Positions 15,438-23,434 are shown, counted from the first letter of the stretch. The stretch is DNA of 42,743 bases from an uncultured Holophagaceae bacterium (GCA_903863195.1 CAIPAY010000052.1:1-42743); one strand, 5' to 3'. Notes: generated by a model from the letters alone, not told the origin. Made by a program: numbers and translations.

Positions 15438-16658
15438 ATGACTGCCACCGATCCCGCGAATCCCCGAGCCTATTGGCTGGTGACGCTGGTGGCGGCGGCG
15501 ATTCTCATGGTGACCATGGGGGCGCGGCAGTCGCAGGGGCTCTTCGTGGCGCCGCTGAACGCCTCCACGGGGCTGGGCATCGCCAGCATCTCCCTGGCCA
15601 TGGCCATCGGGCAGTTCGTCTGGGGCGCGGTGCAGCCCCTTGCCGGGGCGGTGGCGGACCGCCACGGGCCTGCGCGGGTGCTGGCGGGGGGCATCCTGCT
15701 CCTGGCCCTGGGCAGCGCCCTGACGCCCTTCATGAAGCAGTCCTGGGGGCTGATCCTCACCCTGGGCATCCTCTCCGCCGCGGGCTCCGGGGCGGGCAGC
15801 TTCTCGGTGCTGATCGGTGCCTCGGCTCAGCGGGTGCCGGCGGAGAAGCGGGGCATGGCCTCGGGCATCATCAACGCGGGCGGCTCCTTCGGCCAGTTCC
15901 TGTTCGCGCCGCTGATCCAGAAGCTGCTCCTGGTCTTCGGCTGGGTGGGCGCGATGCTGTCTCTGGCGGCGCTGACCCTGTCCGCGCTGCCGCTGACGGC
16001 GCTGCTGCGCAAGAAGCCGGGCCTGGCGCCCGTGCACTACGGCCCCGAGGACAAGGGCGTCTGGCCGGCGGTGGTGGATGCGATGGGCGATCGCAGCTAC
16101 CTGCTGCTGCATGCGGGCTTCTTCACCTGCGGCTTCCACATCGCCTTCCTGGTCACCCACCTGCCAGGCGAGGTCACGCTCTGCGGCCTGCCGCCCCAGG
16201 TGGCGAGCTGGTCCCTGGCCATCATCGGCCTCGCCAACATCGCCGGCAGCCTCTTCGCGGGCTGGTGCGTCCAGCGCTACCGCAGCAAGTTCATCCTGTT
16301 CTGGATGTATGGCCTCCGCGCCGTCATGATCGCCATCTACCTGGTGGCCCCCAAGGGCGCGCTGACCTTCTACCTCTTCGCCATGGCACTGGGCTTTACC
16401 TGGCTGGCCACGGTGCCGCCGACGGCGGGGCTTGTCAGCAAGCTGTTCGGCATCCGCTACCTCGCCACGCTGTTCGGGCTGACCCTGCTCAGCCACCAGA
16501 CTGGCGCCTTCTTCGGTGCCTACCTGGGCGGCCTGGCCATCACCGGCCTGGGCAGCTACCAGCTCATGTGGTACGCCGACATCGCCCTCGCCACGGCGGC
16601 GGCGCTGGTCAACCTGCCCATCCGCGAGGCCCTGGTCCGGCCCGCGCGGACCACCTGA
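15438..16658 (+). CDS. Major facilitator superfamily transporter
   Basis: This 406-residue protein has about twelve transmembrane segments in two six-helix halves with a cytoplasmic loop near residues 190-215. The loop motif GAVADRHGPARVLAGG after helix 2 is the MFS signature A (GxxxDRxGxRxxL). The half-repeat at residues 270-285 (LFAGWCVQRYRSKFILF) matches it. The general look is that of the oxalate/formate or monocarboxylate exchanger group, but substrate cannot be fixed. ATG 15438 begins just before the first helix; longer in-frame starts would add an unlikely Pro/Cys-rich tail. The SCO gene begins immediately after its stop, so they are probably cotranscribed. Confidence 0.85.
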   Translation: MTATDPANPRAYWLVTLVAAAILMVTMGARQSQGLFVAPLNASTGLGIASISLAMAIGQFVWGAVQPLAGAVADRHGPARVLAGGILLLALGSALTPFMKQSWGLILTLGILSAAGSGAGSFSVLIGASAQRVPAEKRGMASGIINAGGSFGQFLFAPLIQKLLLVFGWVGAMLSLAALTLSALPLTALLRKKPGLAPVHYGPEDKGVWPAVVDAMGDRSYLLLHAGFFTCGFHIAFLVTHLPGEVTLCGLPPQVASWSLAIIGLANIAGSLFAGWCVQRYRSKFILFWMYGLRAVMIAIYLVAPKGALTFYLFAMALGFTWLATVPPTAGLVSKLFGIRYLATLFGLTLLSHQTGAFFGAYLGGLAITGLGSYQLMWYADIALATAAALVNLPIREALVRPARTT

Positions 16659-17246
16659 ATGGTCATGCCAGCCTCCCGCCGCAGCCTGCTCGCCCTCGCC
16701 TTCGTGGCGGGGTTGGTCCTGCTCGGGCTCTTCTCGCTGAGCCGCACCACGGGTGCCGCGGGGCTGCCCCCGGGCGGCGACTTCACCCTCCAGTCCGCGG
16801 ACGGGCCGCTGGCCCTCCATGACCTGCGGGGCAGGGTGGTGCTGCTCTTCTTCGGCTACACCGCCTGTCCGGGGATCTGCCCCACGGCGCTGATGGACGA
16901 GGCCGCGGCCTTCCAGCTGCTCAGGCCCGAGGAGCGGGCGCGCGTGGCCGGGATCCTCATCTCCGTGGACCCCGAGCGCGACACGCCGGCCCTGCTCAAG
17001 ACCTACGTGGGCGCCATCCACCCGCAGCTGCGCGGCGTCACCGGCACCCCCGTCGAGCTGGAGGCCCTGGCCCGCCGCTACGGCGTCCTCTATGCCAAGC
17101 AGGTGCCCGATGCCGCGGGGCAGTACGCGGTGGATCACAGCGCCGAGCTCTACGTCATCGCCCCGGATGGCCGGCTGGTGGCCAAGCTGCCCCAGGGCGT
17201 CCCGCCGGAGGCCATCGCCGCAGAGCTGCGCCGGGCGCTGCGGTAG
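16659..17246 (+). CDS. SCO1/SenC-family copper/thiol protein
   Basis: This 195-residue protein has an N-terminal membrane anchor or signal segment (residues 9-27), then a thioredoxin-like domain with the SCO motif C70-PGI-C74 in GYTACPGICPT and the conserved His160 in YAVDHSAELYVI. These three residues bind Cu in SCO proteins, which deliver copper to the CuA site of cytochrome c oxidase or act as periplasmic thiol redox proteins. The domain faces the periplasm. Start ATG 16659 follows the MFS stop directly; a second ATG two codons later is equally possible. No oxidase genes are nearby. MFS copper importers exist beside SCO genes in some bacteria, but that link is only a suggestion here. Confidence 0.85.
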   Translation: MVMPASRRSLLALAFVAGLVLLGLFSLSRTTGAAGLPPGGDFTLQSADGPLALHDLRGRVVLLFFGYTACPGICPTALMDEAAAFQLLRPEERARVAGILISVDPERDTPALLKTYVGAIHPQLRGVTGTPVELEALARRYGVLYAKQVPDAAGQYAVDHSAELYVIAPDGRLVAKLPQGVPPEAIAAELRRALR

Positions 17247-17251
17247 GTCTC

Positions 17252-17884
17252 TCAGCCCTTGGGGGCCAGGGCAGGCTTCCGCGCGACGATCTGGACGACG
17301 GCGCTGGTCCCTCGGTGGTATTTCCCCTCCTGGACCTCCCGCTGCACCTCGCGGGCGACCAGCAGCTCCAGGCCGGTGAACTCCCCGGTCAGCTCAGCCA
17401 GGGACCCGAGAAGGGCCAGCTCCCGGGGCCCGCCCGTTCCCAGGGTCAGCTGAGCGGGGGCATAGGCTTCGAAGACCAGGACACCCCCTGGTGCCAGGGC
17501 CGCCACCACCGCTGCATGCACCCGCCGGCGGAGGGGCGAAGGCAGGTGCACGAAGATCGACACAATACCCTGCCAGCAGCCTTGGCCCAAGTCGAACGAT
17601 GCGAGGTCGGCCTGGGTGGTGCGCACCGCGACGCCATGCTCGGCGGCCAGCAGCCGGGTCTTGGCGAGGCCTGCTGAAGACTGGTCCACGGCCTCGACCC
17701 GATGACCTCGGCTCGCCAGGAAGACGGCATTGCGCCCCTCGCCTTCCGCCAGGCTTAGCACCGCACCCTGGGGGATGCGGCCGGCCTCGGTCTCCAGGAA
17801 GTCATTGGGTGTCGTGCCGTAGGCCCAGCCTGACTCGGTGTAGCGCTGGTCCCAGAAGTCGGAGGGGGAGGGGGTCGGCTGCAT
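17252..17884 (-). CDS. Class I SAM-dependent methyltransferase (TehB/TPMT-like)
   Basis: This 210-residue protein begins FWDQRYTESGWAYGTTPNDFL, typical of small methyltransferases of the TehB/thiopurine methyltransferase type. Motif I appears as VLSLAEGEGRNAVFLASRG, with Glu in place of the usual CGxG pattern, followed by an acidic residue in VEAVDQS that would bind the SAM ribose. Motif post-I (QADLASFDL) and the strand GGVLVFEAY are also visible. The substrate is unknown. The ATG at 17884 has GAGGAA about 9 bases upstream. It converges on the SCO gene with five bases between stop codons, leaving no room for a separate terminator. Confidence 0.8.
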   Translation of the reverse strand: MQPTPSPSDFWDQRYTESGWAYGTTPNDFLETEAGRIPQGAVLSLAEGEGRNAVFLASRGHRVEAVDQSSAGLAKTRLLAAEHGVAVRTTQADLASFDLGQGCWQGIVSIFVHLPSPLRRRVHAAVVAALAPGGVLVFEAYAPAQLTLGTGGPRELALLGSLAELTGEFTGLELLVAREVQREVQEGKYHRGTSAVVQIVARKPALAPKG

Positions 17885-18020
17885 GGCGGGTGTTCCTCGG
17901 CGATGGGGAGGGGTCCGCCGATCAGGACAGGGGCCCCATGAAGAAAATAATTATTAACTATACAGGAATATATTAGAATCGGGGAGGCCGGTGTGAAGTG
18001 CTCCCGGCGGTGGAGGATCC
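17885..18020. promoter_or_regulatory. Divergent promoter region, AT-rich core
   Basis: A strongly AT-rich stretch (17940-17977) separates the methyltransferase from the thioredoxin gene. It probably contains promoters for both. TATACA at 17959-17964 on the plus strand could be a -10, but the -35 is not convincing. Confidence 0.35.
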
Positions 18021-18428
18021 ATGCGACTGCTTCCTGCCCTTCTGCTCTGCACGGTGAACCTGGTGGCGGCGGCTCCAGCGGGCTGGGAATACGACCTTGG
18101 CGCCGCGCAAAAGCGAGCCGCCAAGGAAGGCAAGCTGATCTTCGTGGATGTCTGGGCCGAGTGGTGCCCGCCCTGCCAGCACTTGAAGACCAATGTGTTC
18201 CCGAGCGCCGAGGCCCAGCAGGCCCTCGGCAAGGTCATCCCGGTCTCCCTGATGACCGAGACCCGGGACCGCCGCCAGATGGCCGACAACATGAAGGTCG
18301 CCATGCGCTTCAAGGTGGAGGCCTACCCGACGCTGCTGGTGCTCAATGCCAAGGGCCAGGAGGTCAAGCGCCACGTGGGCGCCTTCAGCACCGGCGCGCA
18401 GCTGAGTGACTGGCTCGCGAAGAAGTGA
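18021..18428 (+). CDS. Exported thioredoxin-family protein
   Basis: This 135-residue protein has a short signal peptide (residues 1-18, LLPALLLCTVNLVAAAPA) and a thioredoxin fold with W48-C49-P-P-C52, the reactive dithiol. The cis-Pro region reads EAYPTLLVLN. The sequence KEGKLIFVDVWAEWCPPC resembles the DsbD-gamma/thioredoxin-like group acting in the periplasm, where it would reduce or isomerise disulfides, or serve cytochrome maturation. GGAGG lies five bases before the ATG. It is 60 bases upstream of the rhodanese-fused flavoprotein gene on the same strand, which hints at a shared thiol or sulfur role, although the two proteins should sit on opposite sides of the membrane. Confidence 0.85.
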   Translation: MRLLPALLLCTVNLVAAAPAGWEYDLGAAQKRAAKEGKLIFVDVWAEWCPPCQHLKTNVFPSAEAQQALGKVIPVSLMTETRDRRQMADNMKVAMRFKVEAYPTLLVLNAKGQEVKRHVGAFSTGAQLSDWLAKK

Positions 18429-18488
18429 CCGGGGCGGTGCCTCTTCCCGCCTCCTGAAGACCCAGCGCCACACCTGCAAAGGAACCCC

Positions 18489-20195
18489 ATGACCCGTGCC
18501 CCTCGAATCGTGATCGTCGGCGGCGTCGCCGGTGGCGCCAGCGCGGCCGCCCGGGCCCGACGGCTGTCCGAGACCGCCAGCATCGTGGTCTTCGAGCGGG
18601 GGCCCTATGTCTCCTTCGCGAACTGCGGCCTGCCCTACCACATCGGCGGGGTCATCACCGACCGCGCGCGGCTGCTGCTGCAGACCCCGGCCAGCCTCAA
18701 GGCGCGCTTCGAGATCGACGTGCGGGTGCAGACGGAGGTGATCGCCATCGATCCCGCAGCCCAGGTCGTGGTCGCCCGCAACCTGGTGACGGGCGAAGAG
18801 GTCCGCGAACCCTACGATGCGCTGATCCTGAGTCCCGGGGCCGAGGCCATCCGTCCCCCGGTGCCCGGGGTCGAGCTGCCGGGCATCTTCACGCTGCGGA
18901 ACATGGGGGACATGGACGCCATCCTGGCGGTCGCCTCGAAGCCGATGGCCCGCAAGGCCCTGATCGTCGGGGCGGGCTACATCGGGCTGGAGCTGGCGGA
19001 GCAGTTCCGGCACCGGGGCATGGCGGTGGCCCTGGTGGAGCGGCTGCCGCACGTCCTGGGGGTGGCCGACACCGAGATGACCTTTCCCCTGCATGAGGAG
19101 CTTCGGCGCCAGCAGGTGGACCTGCGGCTCGGGCGGGCCGTCGCGGGATTCACGGCCGAGGCGGAAGGCCTCGTGGCCGTCCTGGACAGCGGCGACTCGA
19201 TCGCCTGCGACCTGGTCGTGCTGTGCGTGGGCGTGCGGCCGGAAGCCAGCCTGGCGCGTCAGGCGGGGCTGGCCCTCGGACCCGCAGGCGGCATCCAGGT
19301 GGACGACCAGATGCGCACCAGCCAGCCCAACATCTACGCGGTGGGGGACGCCGTGGAGGTCCGCGAGCTCGTCAGCGGCGAGCCGGCGCTGATCCCGCTG
19401 GCGGGACCGGCCAACCGCCAGGGGCGCATCGCCGCCGAGGTGGTCCTGGGCCGGGCCAGCCGCTACAAGGCCACCCAGGGCACGGCCATCTGCAAGGTCT
19501 TCGACCTGAGCTTCGCCATGACCGGGCTCTCAGAGGCCGCGCTGCAGCGCAAGGGGATCGCCTATCAGCGCATCTACGTGCACCCCGCCGACCACGCGAC
19601 CTACTACCCGGGGGCCCATCCCATCACCCTGAAGCTGCTCTTCGCGCCCGAGGACGGGCGGATCCTCGGGGCCCAGGCCGTGGGCATGGCTGGCGTCGAC
19701 AAGCGGATCGACGTGATTGCAGTGGCCCAGCGGGCAGGGCTCACGGTCTTCGACCTGGAGGACCTGGAGCTCTGCTACGCGCCGCCCTTCGGCAGCGCCA
19801 AGGACGCGGTGAACATGGCCGGCTTTGTGGCGTCGAATGTGGTCCGGGGCGACATGGGCCTGTGGGAGCCGGAGGAGCTCGTCGGTCTGGGCGAAAACCA
19901 GATCCTGCTGGATGTCCGGAACCCCCAGGAACACGCCCAGGGCACCATCCACGGCTCGCGCTGCCTGCCCGTGGATGATCTGCGGGAGCGCCTCTCCGAG
20001 CTGCCGAAGGAGAACGAGTACCTGGTGTTCTGCCAGGTGGGGGTGCGGGCCTACATCGCGGCGCGGCTGCTGACGCAGCATGGCTACCGGGTGCGCAACC
20101 TCTCGGGCGGCTTTCGCCGCTATGCCATGTGGAAGGGCACCCACACCGTGCCCCTGGCCTGCGAGGCCGCGCTCCAGCAAGAAGACGGCGAATAG
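18489..20195 (+). CDS. CoA-disulfide/persulfide reductase with C-terminal rhodanese domain
   Basis: This 568-residue fusion starts with the FAD motif IVIVGGVAGGASAAARAR and the single redox Cys46 in SFANCGLPYHIGG, diagnostic of CoA-disulfide reductases, which use one Cys and bound CoA. The NAD(P)H motif is VGAGYIGLELAEQF and the second FAD motif is IYAVGDAVE. The last 110 residues are a rhodanese domain (LLDVRNPQEH, active loop C515-QVGVRA). This architecture matches the CoADR-RHD/Npsr enzymes that reduce CoA persulfides, polysulfides or elemental sulfur with NADH and release sulfide. All key residues are present, so both domains should be active. It is cytoplasmic. The upstream thioredoxin gene is co-oriented. 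Confidence 0.9.
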   Translation: MTRAPRIVIVGGVAGGASAAARARRLSETASIVVFERGPYVSFANCGLPYHIGGVITDRARLLLQTPASLKARFEIDVRVQTEVIAIDPAAQVVVARNLVTGEEVREPYDALILSPGAEAIRPPVPGVELPGIFTLRNMGDMDAILAVASKPMARKALIVGAGYIGLELAEQFRHRGMAVALVERLPHVLGVADTEMTFPLHEELRRQQVDLRLGRAVAGFTAEAEGLVAVLDSGDSIACDLVVLCVGVRPEASLARQAGLALGPAGGIQVDDQMRTSQPNIYAVGDAVEVRELVSGEPALIPLAGPANRQGRIAAEVVLGRASRYKATQGTAICKVFDLSFAMTGLSEAALQRKGIAYQRIYVHPADHATYYPGAHPITLKLLFAPEDGRILGAQAVGMAGVDKRIDVIAVAQRAGLTVFDLEDLELCYAPPFGSAKDAVNMAGFVASNVVRGDMGLWEPEELVGLGENQILLDVRNPQEHAQGTIHGSRCLPVDDLRERLSELPKENEYLVFCQVGVRAYIAARLLTQHGYRVRNLSGGFRRYAMWKGTHTVPLACEAALQQEDGE

Positions 20196-20267
20196 ACCCG
20201 GTGGCTCTCTCGGTCAATTGCAGTTAAACTTAATGTAATCAACCACAATTAACCCCTCGGAGGTCTC

Positions 20268-20741
20268 ATGACCAGCCCGGTTTTCCAGGATCACTATCCC
20301 GAAAACGTCGCCCACTGCTACGGGTGCGGGCGCCTGAATGAGCTGGGCCACCAGATCCGCACGGTGTGGGAGGGCGAGGAGTCCGTGACCCGCTATATGC
20401 CGCGACCGGAGCACACCGCCATTCCAGGCTATGTCTACGGCGGCCTCATCGCCTCCCTGGTGGACTGCCACAGCACCGGCACGGCCGCCGCCGCCATGTA
20501 TCGGCATGAGGAGCGCCCCCTGGACAGCCTGCCGCCCTTCCGGTTCGTCACCGCGTCCCTGCATGTGGACTACCTGGCACCGACCCCCATCGACACCGAG
20601 ATCGAGCTCCGGGGCCGGGTGAAGGAGATCCGGGGCCGCAAGGTGGTGGTGGAGGTCACCGTGCTGTCCGGTGGCAAGCCCACGGCCCGCGGCGAGGTGG
20701 TGGCCGCCCAGATGCCCCCGAGCTTCGGCGCCAGCAGCTAA
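20268..20741 (+). CDS. PaaI-type hotdog thioesterase
   Basis: This 157-residue protein has the hotdog-fold layout of the PaaI thioesterase family: an N-terminal CYGCGRLNELGHQIRT, a central helix region GYVYGGLIASLVDCHSTGTAAA with the catalytic Asp66, and strands RFVTASLHVDYLAPTPIDTEIEL. These enzymes hydrolyse acyl- or aryl-CoA thioesters in the cytoplasm. The Cys pair in CYGCG is typical of a subgroup and may bind metal or be structural. The ATG is preceded by CGGAGG. The 72 bases upstream are AT-rich and may carry a promoter, so it need not be cotranscribed with the reductase gene. Confidence 0.85.
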   Translation: MTSPVFQDHYPENVAHCYGCGRLNELGHQIRTVWEGEESVTRYMPRPEHTAIPGYVYGGLIASLVDCHSTGTAAAAMYRHEERPLDSLPPFRFVTASLHVDYLAPTPIDTEIELRGRVKEIRGRKVVVEVTVLSGGKPTARGEVVAAQMPPSFGASS

Positions 20742-20930
20742 TTCGGGCGGAAAGGTCCCCTCCAGGGGGGTTCCAGTCGGCTGGCACAGACTATTCCGCT
20801 TCCCACCTGCGGCCGAAGGCCTATGGTGGGACCGGGGCCAATCTTCGTCGGGGTGCCGTCAAACCCGCACCTTCCGTTGGAGCTTCCCCAGGAAGCAGCA
20901 GCTCATCCAAGCAGGGAAGGGGAGGCAGCC

Positions 20931-21374
20931 ATGACCAAGGTCGGCATCATCATCTGCGGGCGCTATCAGGGGTGCGGCGGGGGCAAGTGCTTCCGGGCCG
21001 TGCGGGAGCGGCGCGGCTCTTTCGCCCGCTATGCCGCGGAGGAGACCGTGGAGGTCGTCGGCTACGCCACCTGCGGGGGCTGCCCCGGGGGCAACGTCGA
21101 ATACGTGCCCGAGGAGATGAAGCGGAACGGGGCCGAGGTCCTGCACCTGGCCACGTGCCTGGTGGTGGGCTATCCGCCCTGCCCTAGCATCCGGCAGTTC
21201 AAGGCCTACATCGAGTCCGCCTATGGGCTGCCCGTGGTGATCGGCACCCATCCCATCCCCCAGAAATACCAGGACCGCCACGAGACCCTTAGCTTCTGGA
21301 AGGATGAGAACCTCCACGAGCTGATCCAACCCCTGCTGGACGAGGCCACCGAGGTCAAGGTCGCCTACAACTGA
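20931..21374 (+). CDS. CGGC domain protein (Cys-rich, putative metal binding)
   Basis: This 147-residue protein is rich in Cys and Gly motifs: CGRYQGCGGGKC near residues 9-20, CGGCPGGNVEYVPEEM near 53-68, and TCLVVGYPPCPS near 83-94. It begins MTKVGIIICGRYQ. This matches the CGGC domain family (PF08821), presumed to bind a metal or iron-sulfur cluster in anaerobic and redox organisms; no reaction is established. ATG 20931 has a strong AAGGGGAGG five bases upstream. Its neighbours are thiol and CoA enzymes, and it converges on the LysR gene. A role in sulfur or redox metabolism is an inference from the cluster. Confidence 0.8.
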   Translation: MTKVGIIICGRYQGCGGGKCFRAVRERRGSFARYAAEETVEVVGYATCGGCPGGNVEYVPEEMKRNGAEVLHLATCLVVGYPPCPSIRQFKAYIESAYGLPVVIGTHPIPQKYQDRHETLSFWKDENLHELIQPLLDEATEVKVAYN

Positions 21375-21410
21375 GTGGGTCCTGGTTGCCTGCGGAAAAA
21401 CGGGGGCGCT

Positions 21411-22301
21411 CTAGAGGCTAGTGCTGAGCATCCTCCGGACATGCTGCAGGAACGCGCTCTCGGCGGAGCCGAGGTGGCGCTGGGGGTTCCACACCAGGAA
21501 CGTCGATATCCGGATGGGCTCGCCCTTCCAGGGCAGGGACACGATGCGGCCCGCCCGCAGGTCCTCTTCCACGGCCATGCGGGGCAGGGGGGCGACGCCA
21601 AGACCCACTTCCACACAGCGCTTGATGGTCTCGACGGTCTGGAACTCCAGGCCGCTGCCCGCGTGGGCCCCCGCCGCGAAGAGCTGCCGCTCGAAGTGGT
21701 TGCGGTAGCTGCAGCCGAGGGCCTTGAGCAGCACCGCCTCGCCCACCAGGTCCTGGGCTGTGATGCCCGACGCGGAGGCCAGTCGGTGGGTCGGGGCGGC
21801 GAGGATGAGGATCTCCTCGTCCCGCAGCTTCTCGACGGCCAGGGTCTTGGAGGGGAAGGGCTCTTCCAGCACGATGGCGCAGTCGATGGCGCCCTCCAGC
21901 ACCAGGCGCTTGAAGTCCCGGGCGTAGCCGGGGACGAACTGCAGCCGCACCTTGGGGAACTCGGCGTTGAAGGCCTTGAGCACCGGCGGCAGCAGGTAGG
22001 TGCAGATGGACTCCGGCGCCGTGAAGCGCACGGTGCCCACCTCGGACTCGCCTTCGGTGGCGGCCATGGCTTCCTCCGTTAGCGCGAGGATCCGCTCGGC
22101 GTAGACCAGGAACCGGTGCCCCGGCTCCGTGAGCTGCAGGTGGTTCCCGACGCGGTTGAAGAGCGGGTAGCCCAGCAGCTCCTCCAGCGTCTTCATCTGA
22201 GAGGTGACGCTCGACTGGGCGTAGCCGAGGGTGGCGGCGGCCTTGGTGAAGCTCAAGGTGCGGGCCGCCGTGCTGAAGGTCAGTAGCGTGCGAGTGTCCA
22301 C
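21411..22301 (-). CDS. LysR-family transcriptional regulator
   Basis: This 296-residue regulator has a winged helix-turn-helix at residues 1-60 (TLLTFSTAARTLSFTKAAAT, then LGYAQSSVTSQMKTLEELLG) and the periplasmic-binding-like effector domain from about residue 88 (VGTVRFTAPESICTYLLPPV). Start GTG 22301 is chosen because it gives the normal family length, sits directly before the HTH and has GGGAG upstream. A longer in-frame ATG at 22484 would add 61 atypical residues and overlap the divergent gene. Targets are unknown. LysR proteins usually act on the divergent promoter, which would be that of the PilZ-like gene, but the convergent thiol cluster is also a candidate. Confidence 0.85.
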   Translation of the reverse strand: MDTRTLLTFSTAARTLSFTKAAATLGYAQSSVTSQMKTLEELLGYPLFNRVGNHLQLTEPGHRFLVYAERILALTEEAMAATEGESEVGTVRFTAPESICTYLLPPVLKAFNAEFPKVRLQFVPGYARDFKRLVLEGAIDCAIVLEEPFPSKTLAVEKLRDEEILILAAPTHRLASASGITAQDLVGEAVLLKALGCSYRNHFERQLFAAGAHAGSGLEFQTVETIKRCVEVGLGVAPLPRMAVEEDLRAGRIVSLPWKGEPIRISTFLVWNPQRHLGSAESAFLQHVRRMLSTSL

Positions 22302-22449
22302 AGGGCTCCCATCGGGTCTATCGATTTTTAGTATCAGATCATTCCGTTGGCTCAGGTAAAGTCGGCGACCGAAACTAACTCCTGTCGGCACACCCGACAC
22401 GCCCAGCACCTTCCCACCACTGGCTGATCGCCAACCCCAGGAGTCACCC
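22302..22449. promoter_or_regulatory. Divergent LysR/PilZ-like promoter region
   Basis: This gap of about 150 bases lies between the LysR start and the PilZ-like gene. It includes an AT-rich core (22317-22345) in which ATCGATTTTTAGTATCAGAT has partial dyad symmetry, as LysR sites often have. No T-N11-A box was assigned with confidence. Confidence 0.3.
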
Positions 22450-22842
22450 ATGAGCATCACGAGCAAGTCCCGAGTTTTCGTCAAGCGCGAGTGCAGCGCC
22501 CGCTTCCAGTTCGGGGGGCAGTCCTACGACAACGTCCCCGTACTGAACCTGGGCCCCGACGGCTGTCGCATCCAGGTCCCCCTGGCCTTCGTGGGCGGCA
22601 TGGTGAATGACTCCCAGCTCGAGGGCCTGGAGCTGATCAGTCAGGCCCTCTCCATGGGCTCAACCGGCGCCAAGGTCGTCCGGGTGGATAGCGCCGAGGT
22701 GGCCCAGTCAGGGCTGGTGCAGGCCGAGCTCCAGTTCACGGACACCCCCGCCGCCTACCGTGTGAACGTCCTCAACTACGTGAACACCATGGCCCAGGCC
22801 AAGCCCCACTGCGTGGCCCACAACCTGATTGGGATGCCTTGA
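22450..22842 (+). CDS. PilZ-like domain protein
   Basis: This 130-residue protein has no membrane segment. It reads RVFVKRECSARFQF, then VPVLNLGPDGCRIQVPLAFVGG, a pattern like PilZ domains (basic RxxxR segment, then D/NxSxxG in a beta-barrel). The match is imperfect: the RxxxR element is not canonical, and the second motif reads NLGPDG instead of D/NxSxxG. It may therefore bind c-di-GMP weakly, not at all, or serve as a non-binding PilZ adaptor. The ATG at 22450 follows an AGGAGT-like sequence. It stands alone between the LysR gene and the tRNA. Confidence 0.5.
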   Translation: MSITSKSRVFVKRECSARFQFGGQSYDNVPVLNLGPDGCRIQVPLAFVGGMVNDSQLEGLELISQALSMGSTGAKVVRVDSAEVAQSGLVQAELQFTDTPAAYRVNVLNYVNTMAQAKPHCVAHNLIGMP

Positions 22843-22892
22843 GGGGGTGAGGGTCGGCCGGGTCACCTCCCGCGCTGGATTCCTCTGAACTG

Positions 22893-22927
22893 AAAACACG
22901 AGCGCCTGGCAAACTGCCAGGCGCTCG
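22893..22927 (-). terminator. Terminator of the tRNA-Gln gene
   Basis: A perfect 13-bp stem CGAGCGCCTGGCA (22899-22911) with its complement (22915-22927) closes a 3-base loop. Read on the minus strand it is followed by GTGTTTTCAG, a short T-tract, so it fits an intrinsic terminator a few bases after the tRNA. It may also help stop the convergent PilZ-like transcript. Confidence 0.8.
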
Positions 22928-22929
22928 TC

Positions 22930-23004
22930 TGGTTGGGGAGGAAGGATTCGAACCCTCGGTACGCAGGATCAAAACCTGCTGCCTTACCACTTGGCTACTC
23001 CCCA
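22930..23004 (-). tRNA. tRNA-Gln (UUG)
   Basis: The minus strand folds as a complete cloverleaf: acceptor TGGGGAG/CTCCCCA, D-arm GCC/GGC, anticodon stem GCAGG/CCTGC with loop TTTTGAT giving anticodon TTG (Gln), five-base variable loop, and T-arm GAGGG-TTCGAAT-CCTTC. The 3' CCA is encoded. The first pair is U1-A72, a feature of bacterial tRNA-Gln. The discriminator reads A73, whereas G73 is usual. Confidence 0.95.
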
Positions 23005-23074
23005 GGCGGAAAGGCAAGGATAGCGTGGGTCTGGGTTCGGCCCAAGGGGCAGGGCGGCCGAGGCGCCGACCGGT

Positions 23075-23434
23075 TCAGCTGCCGGACTTGGGCGTGAAGC
23101 CGAACTCCGCGACGCCGAGGAGGTCAGGGCGCACTTCGTTCGTCTCTTCGCGCTCGATGCGGCTGATGGCGCGGCGGCCGGTGGCGGTCTCGTAGGCCAG
23201 CAGGACCTTGGTCTCGAGTTCCTCGCGGAGGGGGTTGTTCAGGGGGTAGGCGATGTCCTTGAAGCTCCCGTCCCGCTTGCGGCGGCTGGGCATGGCCACG
23301 AAGAACCCATCCTCGCCTTCCACCACGCGCAGGTCGCCCACCAGGAAGCAGTCGTCGAAGACCAGGGCCGCGAAGGCCCGCAGCTTGTCGTCGCCCTCGA
23401 CCTTGGTGATGCGGATGTCGGTGATGTTCAGCAT
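23075..23434 (-). CDS. spoVG: SpoVG-family nucleic-acid-binding protein
   Basis: The 119-residue product opens MLNITDIRITKVEGDDKLRA and continues through FDDCFLVGDLRVVEG, VAMPSRRKRDGSFKDIAYPL and a Pro-rich Asn-Pro turn, all conserved in SpoVG. SpoVG proteins are small RNA/DNA-binding regulators, first known from Bacillus sporulation and also found in non-sporulating bacteria. The family is usually about 85-97 residues; here the C-terminus is about 20 residues longer (RPDLLGVAEFGFTPKSGS). The internal ATG at 23434 is preferred over a further start 72 bases upstream because homology begins exactly there and AGGGA lies just upstream. Confidence 0.9.
   Translation of the reverse strand: MLNITDIRITKVEGDDKLRAFAALVFDDCFLVGDLRVVEGEDGFFVAMPSRRKRDGSFKDIAYPLNNPLREELETKVLLAYETATGRRAISRIEREETNEVRPDLLGVAEFGFTPKSGS

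Noticed and set aside
22302..22484. 61-residue N-terminal extension of the LysR regulator
   Set aside because: It overlaps the start of the divergent gene and precedes the HTH, which should begin at the N-terminus.
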